64,000 nucleotides of DNA from Solimonas sp041659605 (GCA_041659605.1 JBAZXW010000007.1:62001-126000); one strand, 5' to 3'. Positions 34,697-43,286 are shown, counted from the stretch's first letter. The notes: generated by a model not told the origin, from the sequence alone. A program made the numbers and translations.

Positions 34697-35211
34697 CCGG
34701 GCAGGCGGCCCTGCGCCGCAAGAATCAGGTCGATGGCCTCGCGCACCGCGCCGTGGCCGCCGCTACAGCGGCTGACCCAGTGCGCGGCGGCCAGCGCACG
34801 CGGATGCGCGTCGGCGACCGATAGTGCGAGGCCGACACGCCGCATCAGCGGCAGATCGGGCACGTCGTCGCCCATGTGTGCGCACTGCGCGTCGTCGAGA
34901 TCCAGTTCAGCGCGCATGCGCAGGTAGGCCGGCTCCTTGTCCTCGGTGTCGAGCGCGATGTGGCGGATGCCGAGCCACTCGAGGCGCTTGCGCATCGACT
35001 CCGACGGCCGCCCGCTGATCACGGCGACGTGCAGGCCCTGCTTGAGCGCGAGCTTGATGCCGTAGCCGTCGCGCACGTAGTTGGTTTTGGTTTCTTCGCC
35101 GTTGGGGCCGATGTACAGCTTGCCGTCGGTGAGCACGCCGTCGATGTCGAGGAACAGGCAGCGGATTTCGCGCGCGCGCATGTGGACTTCCGCTTCCGTG
35201 AGCAGGGTCAT
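34693..35211 (-). CDS. kdsC: KDO 8-phosphate phosphatase
   Basis: A 172-residue HAD-family phosphatase that frees KDO from KDO 8-phosphate for LPS core synthesis. The nucleophile motif is D22-x-D24 (FLDIDGVLTDG), with SGRPSESMRKR and MGDDVPDLPLM downstream. ATG 35211 overlaps the kdsD stop by one base (TGATG); a GTG at 35214 is an alternative. It lies between kdsD and lptC as in most gammaproteobacteria. Confidence 0.95.
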   Translation of the reverse strand: MTLLTEAEVHMRAREIRCLFLDIDGVLTDGKLYIGPNGEETKTNYVRDGYGIKLALKQGLHVAVISGRPSESMRKRLEWLGIRHIALDTEDKEPAYLRMRAELDLDDAQCAHMGDDVPDLPLMRRVGLALSVADAHPRALAAAHWVSRCSGGHGAVREAIDLILAAQGRLPG

Positions 35212-36182
35212 CACACGACTCCGGCGCGCAGCAGGTCGTGCATGTGCACGACACCGACCAGGCGGTTGTCGGCGTCCTTGACCAGCAGCGCGGTGATCTT
35301 GTGCTTTTCCATCAGCGTGACGGCTTCGGCGGCGAGCTGGTCGGCGCGCGCCGACTTGCCGCCCTTGGTCATCACCTCGGCGATCGTCGCGCTGCGCACG
35401 TCGGTGCCTTGATCGAGGACGCGGCGCAGATCGCCGTCCGTGAACACCCCGATCACCTCGCGCTGCGGCGTCACCACCGCGGTCATGCCCAGTCCCTTGC
35501 GCGTCATCTCCAGCAATGCCGCCGACAGCGTGGCATCGGCCGGCACCGTCGGCAGGCGCTCGCCAGTGTGCATGACGTCCCTGATCTTGAGCAGCAGGCG
35601 TCGGCCGAGCGAGCCGCCGGGATGCGACATCGCGAAGTCCTCGGGTGTGAAGCCGCGGGCTTCGAGCAGCGCGACCGCCAGCGCGTCACCCATCGCCAGC
35701 GTCGCCGTCGTGCTTGCGGTCGGCGCGAGGTTCAGCGGGCAGGCTTCGAGCGCCACGGACACGTCGATGTGCACGTCGGCAGTTTGCGCCAGCGTCGAAC
35801 GCGGCTTGCCGGTCATCGCGATCAGCGGCGCCTGCATGCGCTTGAACAAGGGCAGCAGGGTGACGATCTCGGCGGTTTCGCCGGAGTAGGAGAGCGCGAG
35901 CACGACGTCCTGGCGCGTGATCATGCCGAGGTCGCCGTGGCTGGCTTCGCCGGGGTGCACGAAGAACGCCGGCGTGCCGGTCGAGGCCAGCGTCGCCGCG
36001 AGCTTGCCGCCGATATGTCCGGACTTGCCCATGCCGGTGACGACGATGCGTCCGGTGCAGGCGAGCATGATTTCGCAGGCGCACGCGAAATCCTCGTCGA
36101 CCCGGGCGATCAGTGCGGTGACGGCGTCGCGCTCGATTTCGAGCGCGCGGCGTCCGAGGGCCTTCAGCTTGTCGGCGTCCAT
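35211..36182 (-). CDS. kdsD: Arabinose 5-phosphate isomerase
   Basis: A 323-residue enzyme that isomerises ribulose 5-phosphate to arabinose 5-phosphate, the first step to KDO. The SIS domain comes first (VVTGMGKSGHIGGKLAATLAS, then SHGDLGMI and LSYSGET), followed by two CBS domains (VMHTGERLPTV and VMTKGGKSARADQLAAEA). ATG 36182 lies two bases from the yrbG stop. The tail overlaps kdsC by one base. Confidence 0.96.
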   Translation of the reverse strand: MDADKLKALGRRALEIERDAVTALIARVDEDFACACEIMLACTGRIVVTGMGKSGHIGGKLAATLASTGTPAFFVHPGEASHGDLGMITRQDVVLALSYSGETAEIVTLLPLFKRMQAPLIAMTGKPRSTLAQTADVHIDVSVALEACPLNLAPTASTTATLAMGDALAVALLEARGFTPEDFAMSHPGGSLGRRLLLKIRDVMHTGERLPTVPADATLSAALLEMTRKGLGMTAVVTPQREVIGVFTDGDLRRVLDQGTDVRSATIAEVMTKGGKSARADQLAAEAVTLMEKHKITALLVKDADNRLVGVVHMHDLLRAGVV

Positions 36183-36184
36183 GG

Positions 36185-37159
36185 TCAGGCGGTTGTTGCG
36201 GATTGCACGAGTATAAGCGTGTAGGCGACGTAGACCGTCAGCAGCAGCACGCCGTCGATGCGCTCGACCTTGAGCGGGTGCCCGCGCAGGCCCGAGGCGG
36301 AGGCGTACAGCATCAGCGCGACGCCGATCATCACCGGGATGTCGCGCCACAACAGCATCGCATCGGGCAGCGCTCCCGGCGCAATGAATGCCGGTGCGAT
36401 CAGGATGCAGAGGATGTTGAAGATGTTCGAGCCGAGGATGTTGCCGATGGCGATGTCGTGCTCGCCCTTGAGTGTGCCGGTGATGCTGGCCGCCATTTCC
36501 GGCAGGCTGGTGCCGACGGCGACGACGGTCAGGCCGATGATCAGGTCGGAGACGCCGGCGGCCTTGGCGAGGTCGACTGCGCCCCAGACCAGCAGTTGGG
36601 AGGCGGCGATCAGCACGGCCAGGCCGATCGCGATCCATGTCAGGGCCGCACCCATCGGCAGCGGCGGAGGTACTTCCGCCGCGGCTTCGCGGGTCAGCGG
36701 GTCGCTGCCGTCGCGTTTGGCGGTGCGGATGCTCCAGATCAGGAAGGCCACAAACCCGGACGCGAGCACAACCCCGTCAATGCGGTCGAGCGAGCCGTCG
36801 AGCAGCAGCAGGAGCAGGAGCAGGCTGGCGGCCAGCACCATCGGCAGCTCGCGGCGCAGGATGCCGGACTGCACGTCGAGCACCCTGATGACGGAACAGA
36901 GGCCGAGAATCAGCGCGATGTTGCAGATGTTCGAGCCGACGACATTGCCGATGGCGATGCCACTGCTGCCCTGGATTGCGGCGAGGGTCGACACAGCCAG
37001 CTCGGGTGCCGAAGTGCCGAAACCGACGATGACCATGCCGACGACTAGCGGCGAGATGCCGGCAGCGCGCGCGAGTCCGGCGGACCCGAGGACGAACCGG
37101 TCCGAGGACCAGACCAGCAGGATCAGGCCGGCGGCGACGGCGGCGACGGACAGCAGCAT
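36185..37159 (-). CDS. yrbG: Ca2+/Na+ antiporter family protein YrbG
   Basis: A 324-residue membrane protein of the CaCA exchanger family. Two internally repeated halves carry the alpha-repeats GFGTSAPELAVST and AVGTSLPEMAASI, and each half has a GNVVGSN/GNILGSN motif. Length matches E. coli YrbG (325). ATG 37159 is chosen from homology; no clear ribosome-binding site precedes it. Exchange of Ca2+ for Na+ or H+ is the family reaction, but the physiological role of YrbG is not established. It leads the kdsD-kdsC-lptCAB string. Confidence 0.9.
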   Translation of the reverse strand: MLLSVAAVAAGLILLVWSSDRFVLGSAGLARAAGISPLVVGMVIVGFGTSAPELAVSTLAAIQGSSGIAIGNVVGSNICNIALILGLCSVIRVLDVQSGILRRELPMVLAASLLLLLLLLDGSLDRIDGVVLASGFVAFLIWSIRTAKRDGSDPLTREAAAEVPPPLPMGAALTWIAIGLAVLIAASQLLVWGAVDLAKAAGVSDLIIGLTVVAVGTSLPEMAASITGTLKGEHDIAIGNILGSNIFNILCILIAPAFIAPGALPDAMLLWRDIPVMIGVALMLYASASGLRGHPLKVERIDGVLLLTVYVAYTLILVQSATTA

Positions 37160-37272
37160 CGGAACGGACAGGAGGGTCAAAAAATGGGGTGGAATCTTAA
37201 CGTGAACCTCGTCCGGCGACGCGGCCGCTCCGGCCACGCGTCCGCGATTCCGGTCCGTGGACGCAAAAGCCC

Positions 37273-37278
37273 TATAAT
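37273..37278 (+). promoter_or_regulatory. -10 box directly before the ABC-2 exporter genes
   Basis: TATAAT ends only nine bases before the ATG of the ATPase gene, so a transcript starting at the usual distance would carry almost no leader. No strong -35 box is seen. Confidence 0.5.
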
Positions 37279-37287
37279 CCGCGCCCT

Positions 37288-38220
37288 ATGCAAACGGCCA
37301 TCGCCATCGCCGGTGTCCGCAAAACCTACGGCAAGGTCACCGCGCTCAACGGCATCGATTTTACGATCCAGCAGGGCGAGTTTTTCGGCCTGCTGGGGCC
37401 CAACGGCGCCGGCAAATCCACCCTGATCAACATCATTGCCGGTCTGCTGCGCATGGACGCCGGCAGCGTGACGGTGATGGGTTACGACACCGTGCGCCAG
37501 TTCCGTGAGGCGCGCCGCCGCCTCGGCGTCGTGCCGCAGGAACTGGTGTTCGATCCCTTCTTCAAGGTCCGCGACATGTTGCGGATCCAGGCCGGCTATT
37601 ACGGCGTTGGCCGGCAGTCGTGGCCGTGGATCGACGAGATGCTCGAACGCCTGGAGCTGTCGGCCAAGGCCGAGGCGTCGATGCGCACGCTGTCCGGCGG
37701 CATGAAGCGGCGCGTGCTGATCGCGCAGGCGCTGGTGCACCGGCCGCCGGTGGTGATTCTCGACGAGCCGACCGCCGGCGTCGACGTCGAGCTGCGGCGC
37801 ACGCTGTGGAAGTTCATGGCCGAGCTGCACCGCCAGGGCACGACGGTGGTGCTGACGACGCACTACCTCGAAGAAGCGCAGGAATTGTGCGGACGCATCG
37901 CGATCCTCGACCACGGCGCTCTGCAGGTGATCGAGACGACGCAGCAGCTGCTGTCGCGGCACCCGTTCCGCTTCCTGCGCCTGAAGCTCGCCGAGGACGC
38001 GCAGCTGCCGGATTCGCTGCGGCCTCTGGTGGCCGGCGAGGTCAACGGTTCCGTCGAGCTGAAGCTGGAGATCGCCAAGCATCCGATCGGCAGCGTGTTC
38101 GCGGCGCTGCGCACCGCCGGCATCGCCATCGAGGACGTGCACACGCGCGAGCCGGATCTGGAAGACATCTTCATCGACCTGACCCGCGACCGCGCGCCGC
38201 CGCAGCGGGGCGCGGCATGA
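37288..38220 (+). CDS. yadG: ABC-2 exporter ATPase, YadG type
   Basis: A 310-residue ATPase with Walker A at 37-44 (GPNGAGKS), signature LSGGMKRR, Walker B VVILDEPTAGVD and switch His in TTHYLEEA. The C-terminal extension is as in drug- or polymer-exporting ABC-2 systems. It pairs with the permease gene it overlaps by four bases. Together they occupy the position where many gammaproteobacteria keep mlaFEDCB, between yrbG and ibaG-murA. The transported compound is unknown. Confidence 0.88.
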   Translation: MQTAIAIAGVRKTYGKVTALNGIDFTIQQGEFFGLLGPNGAGKSTLINIIAGLLRMDAGSVTVMGYDTVRQFREARRRLGVVPQELVFDPFFKVRDMLRIQAGYYGVGRQSWPWIDEMLERLELSAKAEASMRTLSGGMKRRVLIAQALVHRPPVVILDEPTAGVDVELRRTLWKFMAELHRQGTTVVLTTHYLEEAQELCGRIAILDHGALQVIETTQQLLSRHPFRFLRLKLAEDAQLPDSLRPLVAGEVNGSVELKLEIAKHPIGSVFAALRTAGIAIEDVHTREPDLEDIFIDLTRDRAPPQRGAA

Positions 38221-38996
38221 GCATGAGCATGAGCCCGGATCAGGTGGCTTTCACCACGTTACTGAAGAAGGAAGTGATGCGCTTCTGGTCGGTGCTGGGC
38301 CAGACCGTGACCGCGCCGGTGATCACGACGATGCTGTACCTGCTGGTGTTCGCGCAGGCGATGAAGGACCGCGCCTCAGCTTATGAAGGCATCAGCTACA
38401 CCGAGTTCCTGGTGCCGGGGCTGGTGATGATGGCGGTGATCCAGAACGCCTTCGCCAACACCTCGTCGAGCATCATCCAGTCCAAGGTCATGGGCAACAT
38501 CGTGTTCCTGCAGATGGCGCCGATCGGGCCGTTGCAGTGGTTCGGCGCCTACGTGATCGCGGCGCTGGTGCGCGTCTCGCTGGTCGCGGTCGTCATGCTG
38601 GTGGCGACCTCGCCGTTCGTGACCCTGCGCATGGAGGCACCGCTGGCGATGCTCGCGGTGTTCCTGCTGTCAGGCGCCAGCCTCGCGGTGATCGGCCTGA
38701 TCGCCGGCATCCTCGCGGAAAAGTTCGATCACCTCGCGGCGTTCACCAATTTCTTCGTGATGCCGCTGTCGTTCCTGTCCGGCGTGTTCTACTCGGTGCA
38801 CGCGCTGCCGCCGCTGTGGTACCACGCCAGCCACCTCAACCCGTTCTTCTACATGATCGACGGCTTCCGCTACGGCTTCTTCGGCCATGCCGACGTCTCG
38901 ATCGGGCAGAGCCTGGTCTGGTGCGCCGGATTCCTCGCCGTGTCGTCGGCCGTCTGTCTGTGGATGCTGATCACGGGCTACAAGCTGAAGAAGTGA
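38217..38996 (+). CDS. yadH: ABC-2 exporter permease, YadH type
   Basis: A 259-residue membrane protein with about six hydrophobic segments and the ABC-2 pattern (TTMLYLLVFAQAM; GFRYGFFGHADV near the end). The first residues are MSMSMS from a short ATGAGC repeat, so the start could lie at 38217, 38223 or 38229. It forms the channel for the YadG-like ATPase and ends just before ibaG. A role in exporting a lipid, polysaccharide or drug is possible; the sequence does not decide. Confidence 0.88.
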   Translation: MSMSMSPDQVAFTTLLKKEVMRFWSVLGQTVTAPVITTMLYLLVFAQAMKDRASAYEGISYTEFLVPGLVMMAVIQNAFANTSSSIIQSKVMGNIVFLQMAPIGPLQWFGAYVIAALVRVSLVAVVMLVATSPFVTLRMEAPLAMLAVFLLSGASLAVIGLIAGILAEKFDHLAAFTNFFVMPLSFLSGVFYSVHALPPLWYHASHLNPFFYMIDGFRYGFFGHADVSIGQSLVWCAGFLAVSSAVCLWMLITGYKLKK

Positions 38997-38998
38997 AG

Positions 38999-39217
38999 AT
39001 GACCAAAGAAGACATCAAATCCCTGATCGAGGCCGGACTGCCTGGCGCGGTCGTGACCGTCGTCGGCGACGACGGCCAGCATTTCGAGGCCGAGGTGACC
39101 TGCGCCGACTTCGCCGGCAAGCCCATGCTGGCGCAGCACCGCATGGTTTACGCGACGCTGGGCGAGCGCATGGGCCGCGAAATCCACGCGCTGCGGCTGA
39201 AGACCAGGACGGCCTGA
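38999..39217 (+). CDS. ibaG: BolA-family protein IbaG
   Basis: A 72-residue BolA-like protein. The class II BolA fold is clear in VVGDDGQHFEAEVTCADFAG and MLAQHRMVYATLGERMGREI. BolA proteins pair with monothiol glutaredoxins in iron-sulfur handling; IbaG is also linked to acid stress. The stop overlaps the murA start by one base (TGATG), the conserved ibaG-murA pair. Confidence 0.92.
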   Translation: MTKEDIKSLIEAGLPGAVVTVVGDDGQHFEAEVTCADFAGKPMLAQHRMVYATLGERMGREIHALRLKTRTA

Positions 39218-40470
39218 TGGACAAGCTCTTGATCCAGGGCGGCGCCCGGCTTGCCGGTGAGGTGCGGGCCTCCGGCGCGAAGAACGCCGCGCTTCCGATC
39301 CTGTGCGCGGCCATCCTCTCCGACGACGTGTTGTCCCTGTCGAACGTGCCGCAGCTGCAGGATGTGAAGACCACACTCAAGCTCCTGGCACAGATGGGCG
39401 TCGAGGTGCATCAGGATGGCGCCAAGGTGCAGGTCAACGCAGGGCCGATCCGCACGCACGTCGCGCCCTACGAGCTGGTGCGGACGATGCGCGCGTCGAT
39501 CCTCGTGCTCGGGCCGCTGCTCGCGCGCCGCGGCGAGGCGCACGTTTCGCTGCCCGGTGGCTGCGCGATCGGCGCGCGGCCGGTGAACCTGCACCTGATG
39601 GGTCTGCAGGCGATGGGCGCAGAGATCACCGTCGAGGGCGGCTTCGTCCACGCCAAGGCCCAACGCCTGCGCGGCGCACGCATCGTCTTCGACACCGTCA
39701 CCGTGACCGGGACCGAGAACCTGATGATGGCGGCCGTGCTCGCCGACGGCACGACCGTGCTGGAGAACGCCGCGCGCGAACCGGAGGTGGTCGACCTGGC
39801 GCGCTGCCTGACGGCGATGGGCGCGAAGATCCGCGGCGCCGGCACGACGACGATCGTCGTCGAGGGCGTCGACAAGCTGCGCGCAGCCGAGCACACGGTG
39901 CTCCCGGACCGTATCGAGACCGGCACCTTTCTCGTCGCCGCCGCGATGACGCGCGGCCAGGTGCGCGTCACCCACACCGATCCGAACCTGCTCGACGCGG
40001 TGCTGGTCAAGCTGCAACAGGCCGGCGCGCAGATCCGCACCGGCGAGGACTTCATCGAGCTGGACATGCTCGGCCAGCAGCCGAAGTCGGTGAACGTGCA
40101 CACGATGCCGCACCCGGGTTTCCCGACCGACATGCAGGCGCAGCTGATGGCGCTGGACTGCGTCGCGCAGGGTACCGGCGTGATCACCGAGACGATCTTC
40201 GAGAACCGCTTCCAGCATGCGCTGGAGTTGCAACGCATGGGCGCCGACATCAAGCTCGAAGGCCACACTGCGATCATCACCGGTCGTGAACGCCTGACCG
40301 GTGCGCCGGTGATGGCGACCGACCTGCGCGCGTCCGCGGCCCTGGTCGCGGCGGCGCTCACTGCGGAGGGCGAGACCTTGATCGACCGCATCTACCACCT
40401 GGATCGCGGCTACGAGCGCATCGAGGCCAAGTTCGGCCAGCTCGGCGCGAACATCAGAAGGGTTTCCTGA
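39217..40470 (+). CDS. murA: UDP-GlcNAc enolpyruvyl transferase
   Basis: A 417-residue enzyme for the first committed step of peptidoglycan synthesis, moving enolpyruvate from PEP to UDP-GlcNAc. The catalytic and fosfomycin-reactive cysteine is C116 in LPGGCAIGARP. The KN pair near residues 22-23 (SGAKNAALPI) and the C-terminal DLRASAALVAAAL block are present. It is read with ibaG and lies one base before the NYN gene. Confidence 0.97.
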   Translation: MDKLLIQGGARLAGEVRASGAKNAALPILCAAILSDDVLSLSNVPQLQDVKTTLKLLAQMGVEVHQDGAKVQVNAGPIRTHVAPYELVRTMRASILVLGPLLARRGEAHVSLPGGCAIGARPVNLHLMGLQAMGAEITVEGGFVHAKAQRLRGARIVFDTVTVTGTENLMMAAVLADGTTVLENAAREPEVVDLARCLTAMGAKIRGAGTTTIVVEGVDKLRAAEHTVLPDRIETGTFLVAAAMTRGQVRVTHTDPNLLDAVLVKLQQAGAQIRTGEDFIELDMLGQQPKSVNVHTMPHPGFPTDMQAQLMALDCVAQGTGVITETIFENRFQHALELQRMGADIKLEGHTAIITGRERLTGAPVMATDLRASAALVAAALTAEGETLIDRIYHLDRGYERIEAKFGQLGANIRRVS

Positions 40471-40471
40471 C

Positions 40472-41218
40472 ATGGCCACGCAACCGGGGCACCTCGCGGT
40501 CCTGATCGACGCCGACAACACGCAGCCGGCGATCGCCGAGGCGCTGCTGGCCGAAATCGCCAAGTACGGCGTCGCCAGCGTCAAGCGCATCTACGGCGAC
40601 TGGACCCTGCCCAATCTCAAGGGCTGGAAAGACCAGCTCGCGGAGCACGCGATCCAGCCGGTGCAGCAGTTCCGCTACACGACCGGCAAGAACGCGACCG
40701 ACAGCCGCATGATCATCGATGCGATGGACCTGCTGTACACCAATCGCTTCGACGGATTCTGTCTGGTGTCCAGCGACAGCGATTTCACGGGTCTCGCGTC
40801 GCGCTTGCGAGAATCCGGCATGACCGTCTATGGCTTTGGCGAACGCAAGACGCCGGGTTCGCTGGTGTCGGCCTGCGACAAGTTTGTTTACCTCGACGTG
40901 CTGCGCGAGCCCGCAGGTGACGAGACCGAGTCAAAGCCGCGGCCGAAGGCTGCGGCGACACTCAAGCAGGACGCCAAGCTTGTGCGCCTGTTGCGCGAGG
41001 CGGTCGAATCAGCCAGCGACGACGAGGGTTGGGCGGGTCTGGGCGCGGTCGGCAGCCTGATCAGCAAGCAGGCGCCCGATTTCGACGCGCGCAACTACGG
41101 CTTCCGCAAGCTCAGCGATCTGATCACGGCCGCCGGGCTGTTTGAGGTCGACGAGCGCAAGTCCGCCGACGGCCGCCAGAAGACCATGTTCCTGCGCGAC
41201 AAGCGCACGAAGACCTGA
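40472..41218 (+). CDS. NYN ribonuclease-like protein with a LOTUS domain
   Basis: A 248-residue protein. The N-terminal NYN domain (PIN-like nuclease fold) has acidic residues at the expected places: LIDADN (D13, D15), KNATDSRMIIDAMDLL and VSSDSDF. The C-terminal part, about 170-248, is an OST-HTH/LOTUS domain (LLREAVESASDDEGWAGLGAVG; NYGFRKLSDLITAAGLFEV). LOTUS domains bind RNA, notably G-quadruplexes in studied cases, so an RNA-cleaving or RNA-turnover protein is likely; no substrate is known. It sits one base after murA. Confidence 0.85.
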   Translation: MATQPGHLAVLIDADNTQPAIAEALLAEIAKYGVASVKRIYGDWTLPNLKGWKDQLAEHAIQPVQQFRYTTGKNATDSRMIIDAMDLLYTNRFDGFCLVSSDSDFTGLASRLRESGMTVYGFGERKTPGSLVSACDKFVYLDVLREPAGDETESKPRPKAAATLKQDAKLVRLLREAVESASDDEGWAGLGAVGSLISKQAPDFDARNYGFRKLSDLITAAGLFEVDERKSADGRQKTMFLRDKRTKT

Positions 41219-41258
41219 CGATGATCCCTGCGCGACAAGCGCCGCAAGGCGTGAACCG
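41191..41258 (+). repeat. Duplicated 3' end of the NYN gene
   Basis: The 16-base string CCTGCGCGACAAGCGC occurs at 41191-41206, inside the gene, and again at 41227-41242, just after its stop. The surrounding bases also align, and the second copy would encode LRDKRRKA and a stop, close to the real end LRDKRTKT. This looks like a short tandem duplication of about 36 bases. Confidence 0.75.
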
Positions 41259-41298
41259 CATCGCTACAATCCGCCTCCCCCAGAAGTTCCCGGTCGTC

Positions 41299-41931
41299 AT
41301 GACTCAGCTCACCATTGCCCTGTCCAAAGGTCGCATCCTCGAGGAATGCCTGCCGCTGCTCGGCCGCTTGGGACTGGAGCCGGCCGGCGACATCGATCGC
41401 CTGCTGCGCGTGCCGTCGCGGGACAAGAACGTCTCGCTGCTGATCATCCGACCGGCCGATGTGCCGACCTATGTCGAGTACGGCGCGGCCGATCTGGGCA
41501 TTGTTGGCAAGGACGTGTTGATGGAACACGACGGCTCGGCGCTGTATGAGCCGCTGGACCTGGGCATCGCGCGCTGCAGGCTGTCGGTCGCGGCGAAGAA
41601 GGACGGCCCGCGTCCGGACGGCGTGCGCCGCCTGCGCGTCGCCACCAAGTACCCCGAAATCACGCGCCGGCACTTCGCCGAGAAGGGCGAGCAGGTCGAG
41701 ATCATCAAGCTCTACGGTTCGATGGAGCTGGCGCCGCTGGTCGGCCTCGCCGATCTGATCGTCGATCTGGTCGCGACCGGCAGCACACTCAAGGCCAACG
41801 GCCTGGTCGAGATCGAGACGATCACGCAGGTGACCTCGCGCCTGGTCGTCAACAAGGCGGCGATGAAGATGAAGAACGCGGCAATCCAGAAACTGCTCGC
41901 GCAGTTCGCCGAGGTGATCGGTGGCCGTTGA
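41299..41931 (+). CDS. hisG: ATP phosphoribosyltransferase, short form
   Basis: A 210-residue enzyme for the first step of histidine synthesis, starting at ATG 41299 (MTQLTIALSKGRI). The short length shows it lacks the C-terminal regulatory domain of long HisG; short HisG normally needs the partner HisZ for activity and feedback control. Conserved GAADLGIVGKDVL and VDLVATGSTLKANGL are present. It overlaps hisD by 11 bases. A TACAAT box at 41265-41270 may be its -10. hisZ is not in the window. Confidence 0.95.
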   Translation: MTQLTIALSKGRILEECLPLLGRLGLEPAGDIDRLLRVPSRDKNVSLLIIRPADVPTYVEYGAADLGIVGKDVLMEHDGSALYEPLDLGIARCRLSVAAKKDGPRPDGVRRLRVATKYPEITRRHFAEKGEQVEIIKLYGSMELAPLVGLADLIVDLVATGSTLKANGLVEIETITQVTSRLVVNKAAMKMKNAAIQKLLAQFAEVIGGR

Positions 41932-43219
41932 GACGCAGCGGCTGGATACGGCCTCAGCCGATTTCGACGCCCGCCTCGCCGCGCTGCTCGATCGCGCGCC
42001 GGAAGCCAGCGCCGAAGTCGTGCGCGCGGTCGATGCGATCGTCGTCGACGTGCGCGCGCGCGGTGACGCGGCGCTGGTCGAGCTGACCAACCGTTTCGAT
42101 CGCCGCACCGTCTCCGCTGCGGTGGAGCTGGAAGTCCCGCGCGCGGTGCGTCAGCAGGCCTGGGACGCGCTCGACGGCACGCTGCGCGACGCGCTGGAGC
42201 AGGCAGCGACACGCATCCGCGCCTACGCGGGGCACCAGAAGCTGAGCGGATTCGAGTTCACCGATGCGCTCGGCAATCGCCTGGGCCAGCAGGTCACGCC
42301 GCTCGATCGCGTCGGTATCTATGTGCCCGGCGGCAAGGCGGCCTATCCGTCGTCGGTGCTGATGAACGCGATCCCGGCGCGCGTCGCCGGCGTCGACGAG
42401 ATCGTCATGGTCGTGCCGGCGCCGGGCGGCCAGCTCAATCCGGTCGTGCTCGCGGCCGCGCACCTCGCCGGCGTCGACCGCGTTTTCACCGTCGGCGGCG
42501 CGCAGGCTATCGCGGCGCTGGCTTATGGCACGAGGACCATTCCGGCCGTCGACAAGATCGTCGGCCCGGGCAATGCCTATGTCGCGGCCGCGAAGCGCGC
42601 GGTGTTCGGCACCGTCGGCATCGATTCGATTGCCGGGCCGTCGGAGATCGTCGTCATCAGCGACGGCGCCAGCAATCCGCGCTGGATGGCAATGGACCTG
42701 TTCTCGCAGGCCGAGCACGGCGAGGATTCCGAGGCGATCCTGATTTCGACCGATGCGGATTTTCTCGATCGCGTCGCGGCGGCCATGAACGAGCGCGTGC
42801 GCGACCTGCCGCGCGCGGCGATCATCGAGGCGTCGATGCGCGCGCGCGGCGCGCTGATCCGCGTGCGCGATCTCGACGAGGCCTGCGCGGTGGCCAATCG
42901 CATGGCGCCCGAGCATCTTGAACTCGCGGTCGACGAGCCGCGCGCACTGCTGCCGAAGATCCGCCACGCCGGCGCGATCTTCATCGGCCGGCATACGCCG
43001 GAGGCCTTCGGCGACTACTGCGCCGGCCCCAATCACGTGTTGCCGACCTCGCGCGCCGCGCGCTTCTCCAATCCGCTCGGCGTCTACGAGTTCCAGAAGC
43101 GCAGCAGCCTGATCGAGTGCACGCCCGACGGCGCGCGTCCGCTCGCGCGCATCGCCGGCTGCATTGCCGATGCGGAAGGGCTGCAAGCGCACGCGCAGTC
43201 GGCACGCGACCGCGCGTAG
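41921..43219 (+). CDS. hisD: Histidinol dehydrogenase
   Basis: A 432-residue zinc enzyme that oxidises histidinol to histidine in two NAD-dependent steps. GTG 41921 starts inside hisG. Family motifs include VGIYVPGGKAAYPSSVLMNA, IVGPGNAYVAAAKR, SIAGPSEIVVI and AEHGEDSEAILI; the zinc-binding Gln/His region is in FSQAEHGE. The stop TAG (43217-43219) is formed by the head of a GTAG repeat. No further his genes follow, so the pathway is split. Confidence 0.96.
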   Translation: MAVETQRLDTASADFDARLAALLDRAPEASAEVVRAVDAIVVDVRARGDAALVELTNRFDRRTVSAAVELEVPRAVRQQAWDALDGTLRDALEQAATRIRAYAGHQKLSGFEFTDALGNRLGQQVTPLDRVGIYVPGGKAAYPSSVLMNAIPARVAGVDEIVMVVPAPGGQLNPVVLAAAHLAGVDRVFTVGGAQAIAALAYGTRTIPAVDKIVGPGNAYVAAAKRAVFGTVGIDSIAGPSEIVVISDGASNPRWMAMDLFSQAEHGEDSEAILISTDADFLDRVAAAMNERVRDLPRAAIIEASMRARGALIRVRDLDEACAVANRMAPEHLELAVDEPRALLPKIRHAGAIFIGRHTPEAFGDYCAGPNHVLPTSRAARFSNPLGVYEFQKRSSLIECTPDGARPLARIAGCIADAEGLQAHAQSARDRA

Positions 43220-43286
43220 GTCGGACTATCCTTTGCCGACATCCGCGCTCGGCGAGCGATTCGGCGGCAAGGGATTGGCGCCCTAC
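43216..43286. repeat. GTAG-headed REP pair joining two convergent genes
   Basis: The same two-palindrome arrangement as at 13241-13310 (GTAGGTCGG... and, on the minus strand, GTAGGGCGCC...), slightly degenerate. Here both heads coincide with stop codons: TAG 43217-43219 ends hisD and TAG 43285-43283 ends the cobalamin-binding-like gene. The repeat is exactly the whole gap between the two genes. Confidence 0.88.
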
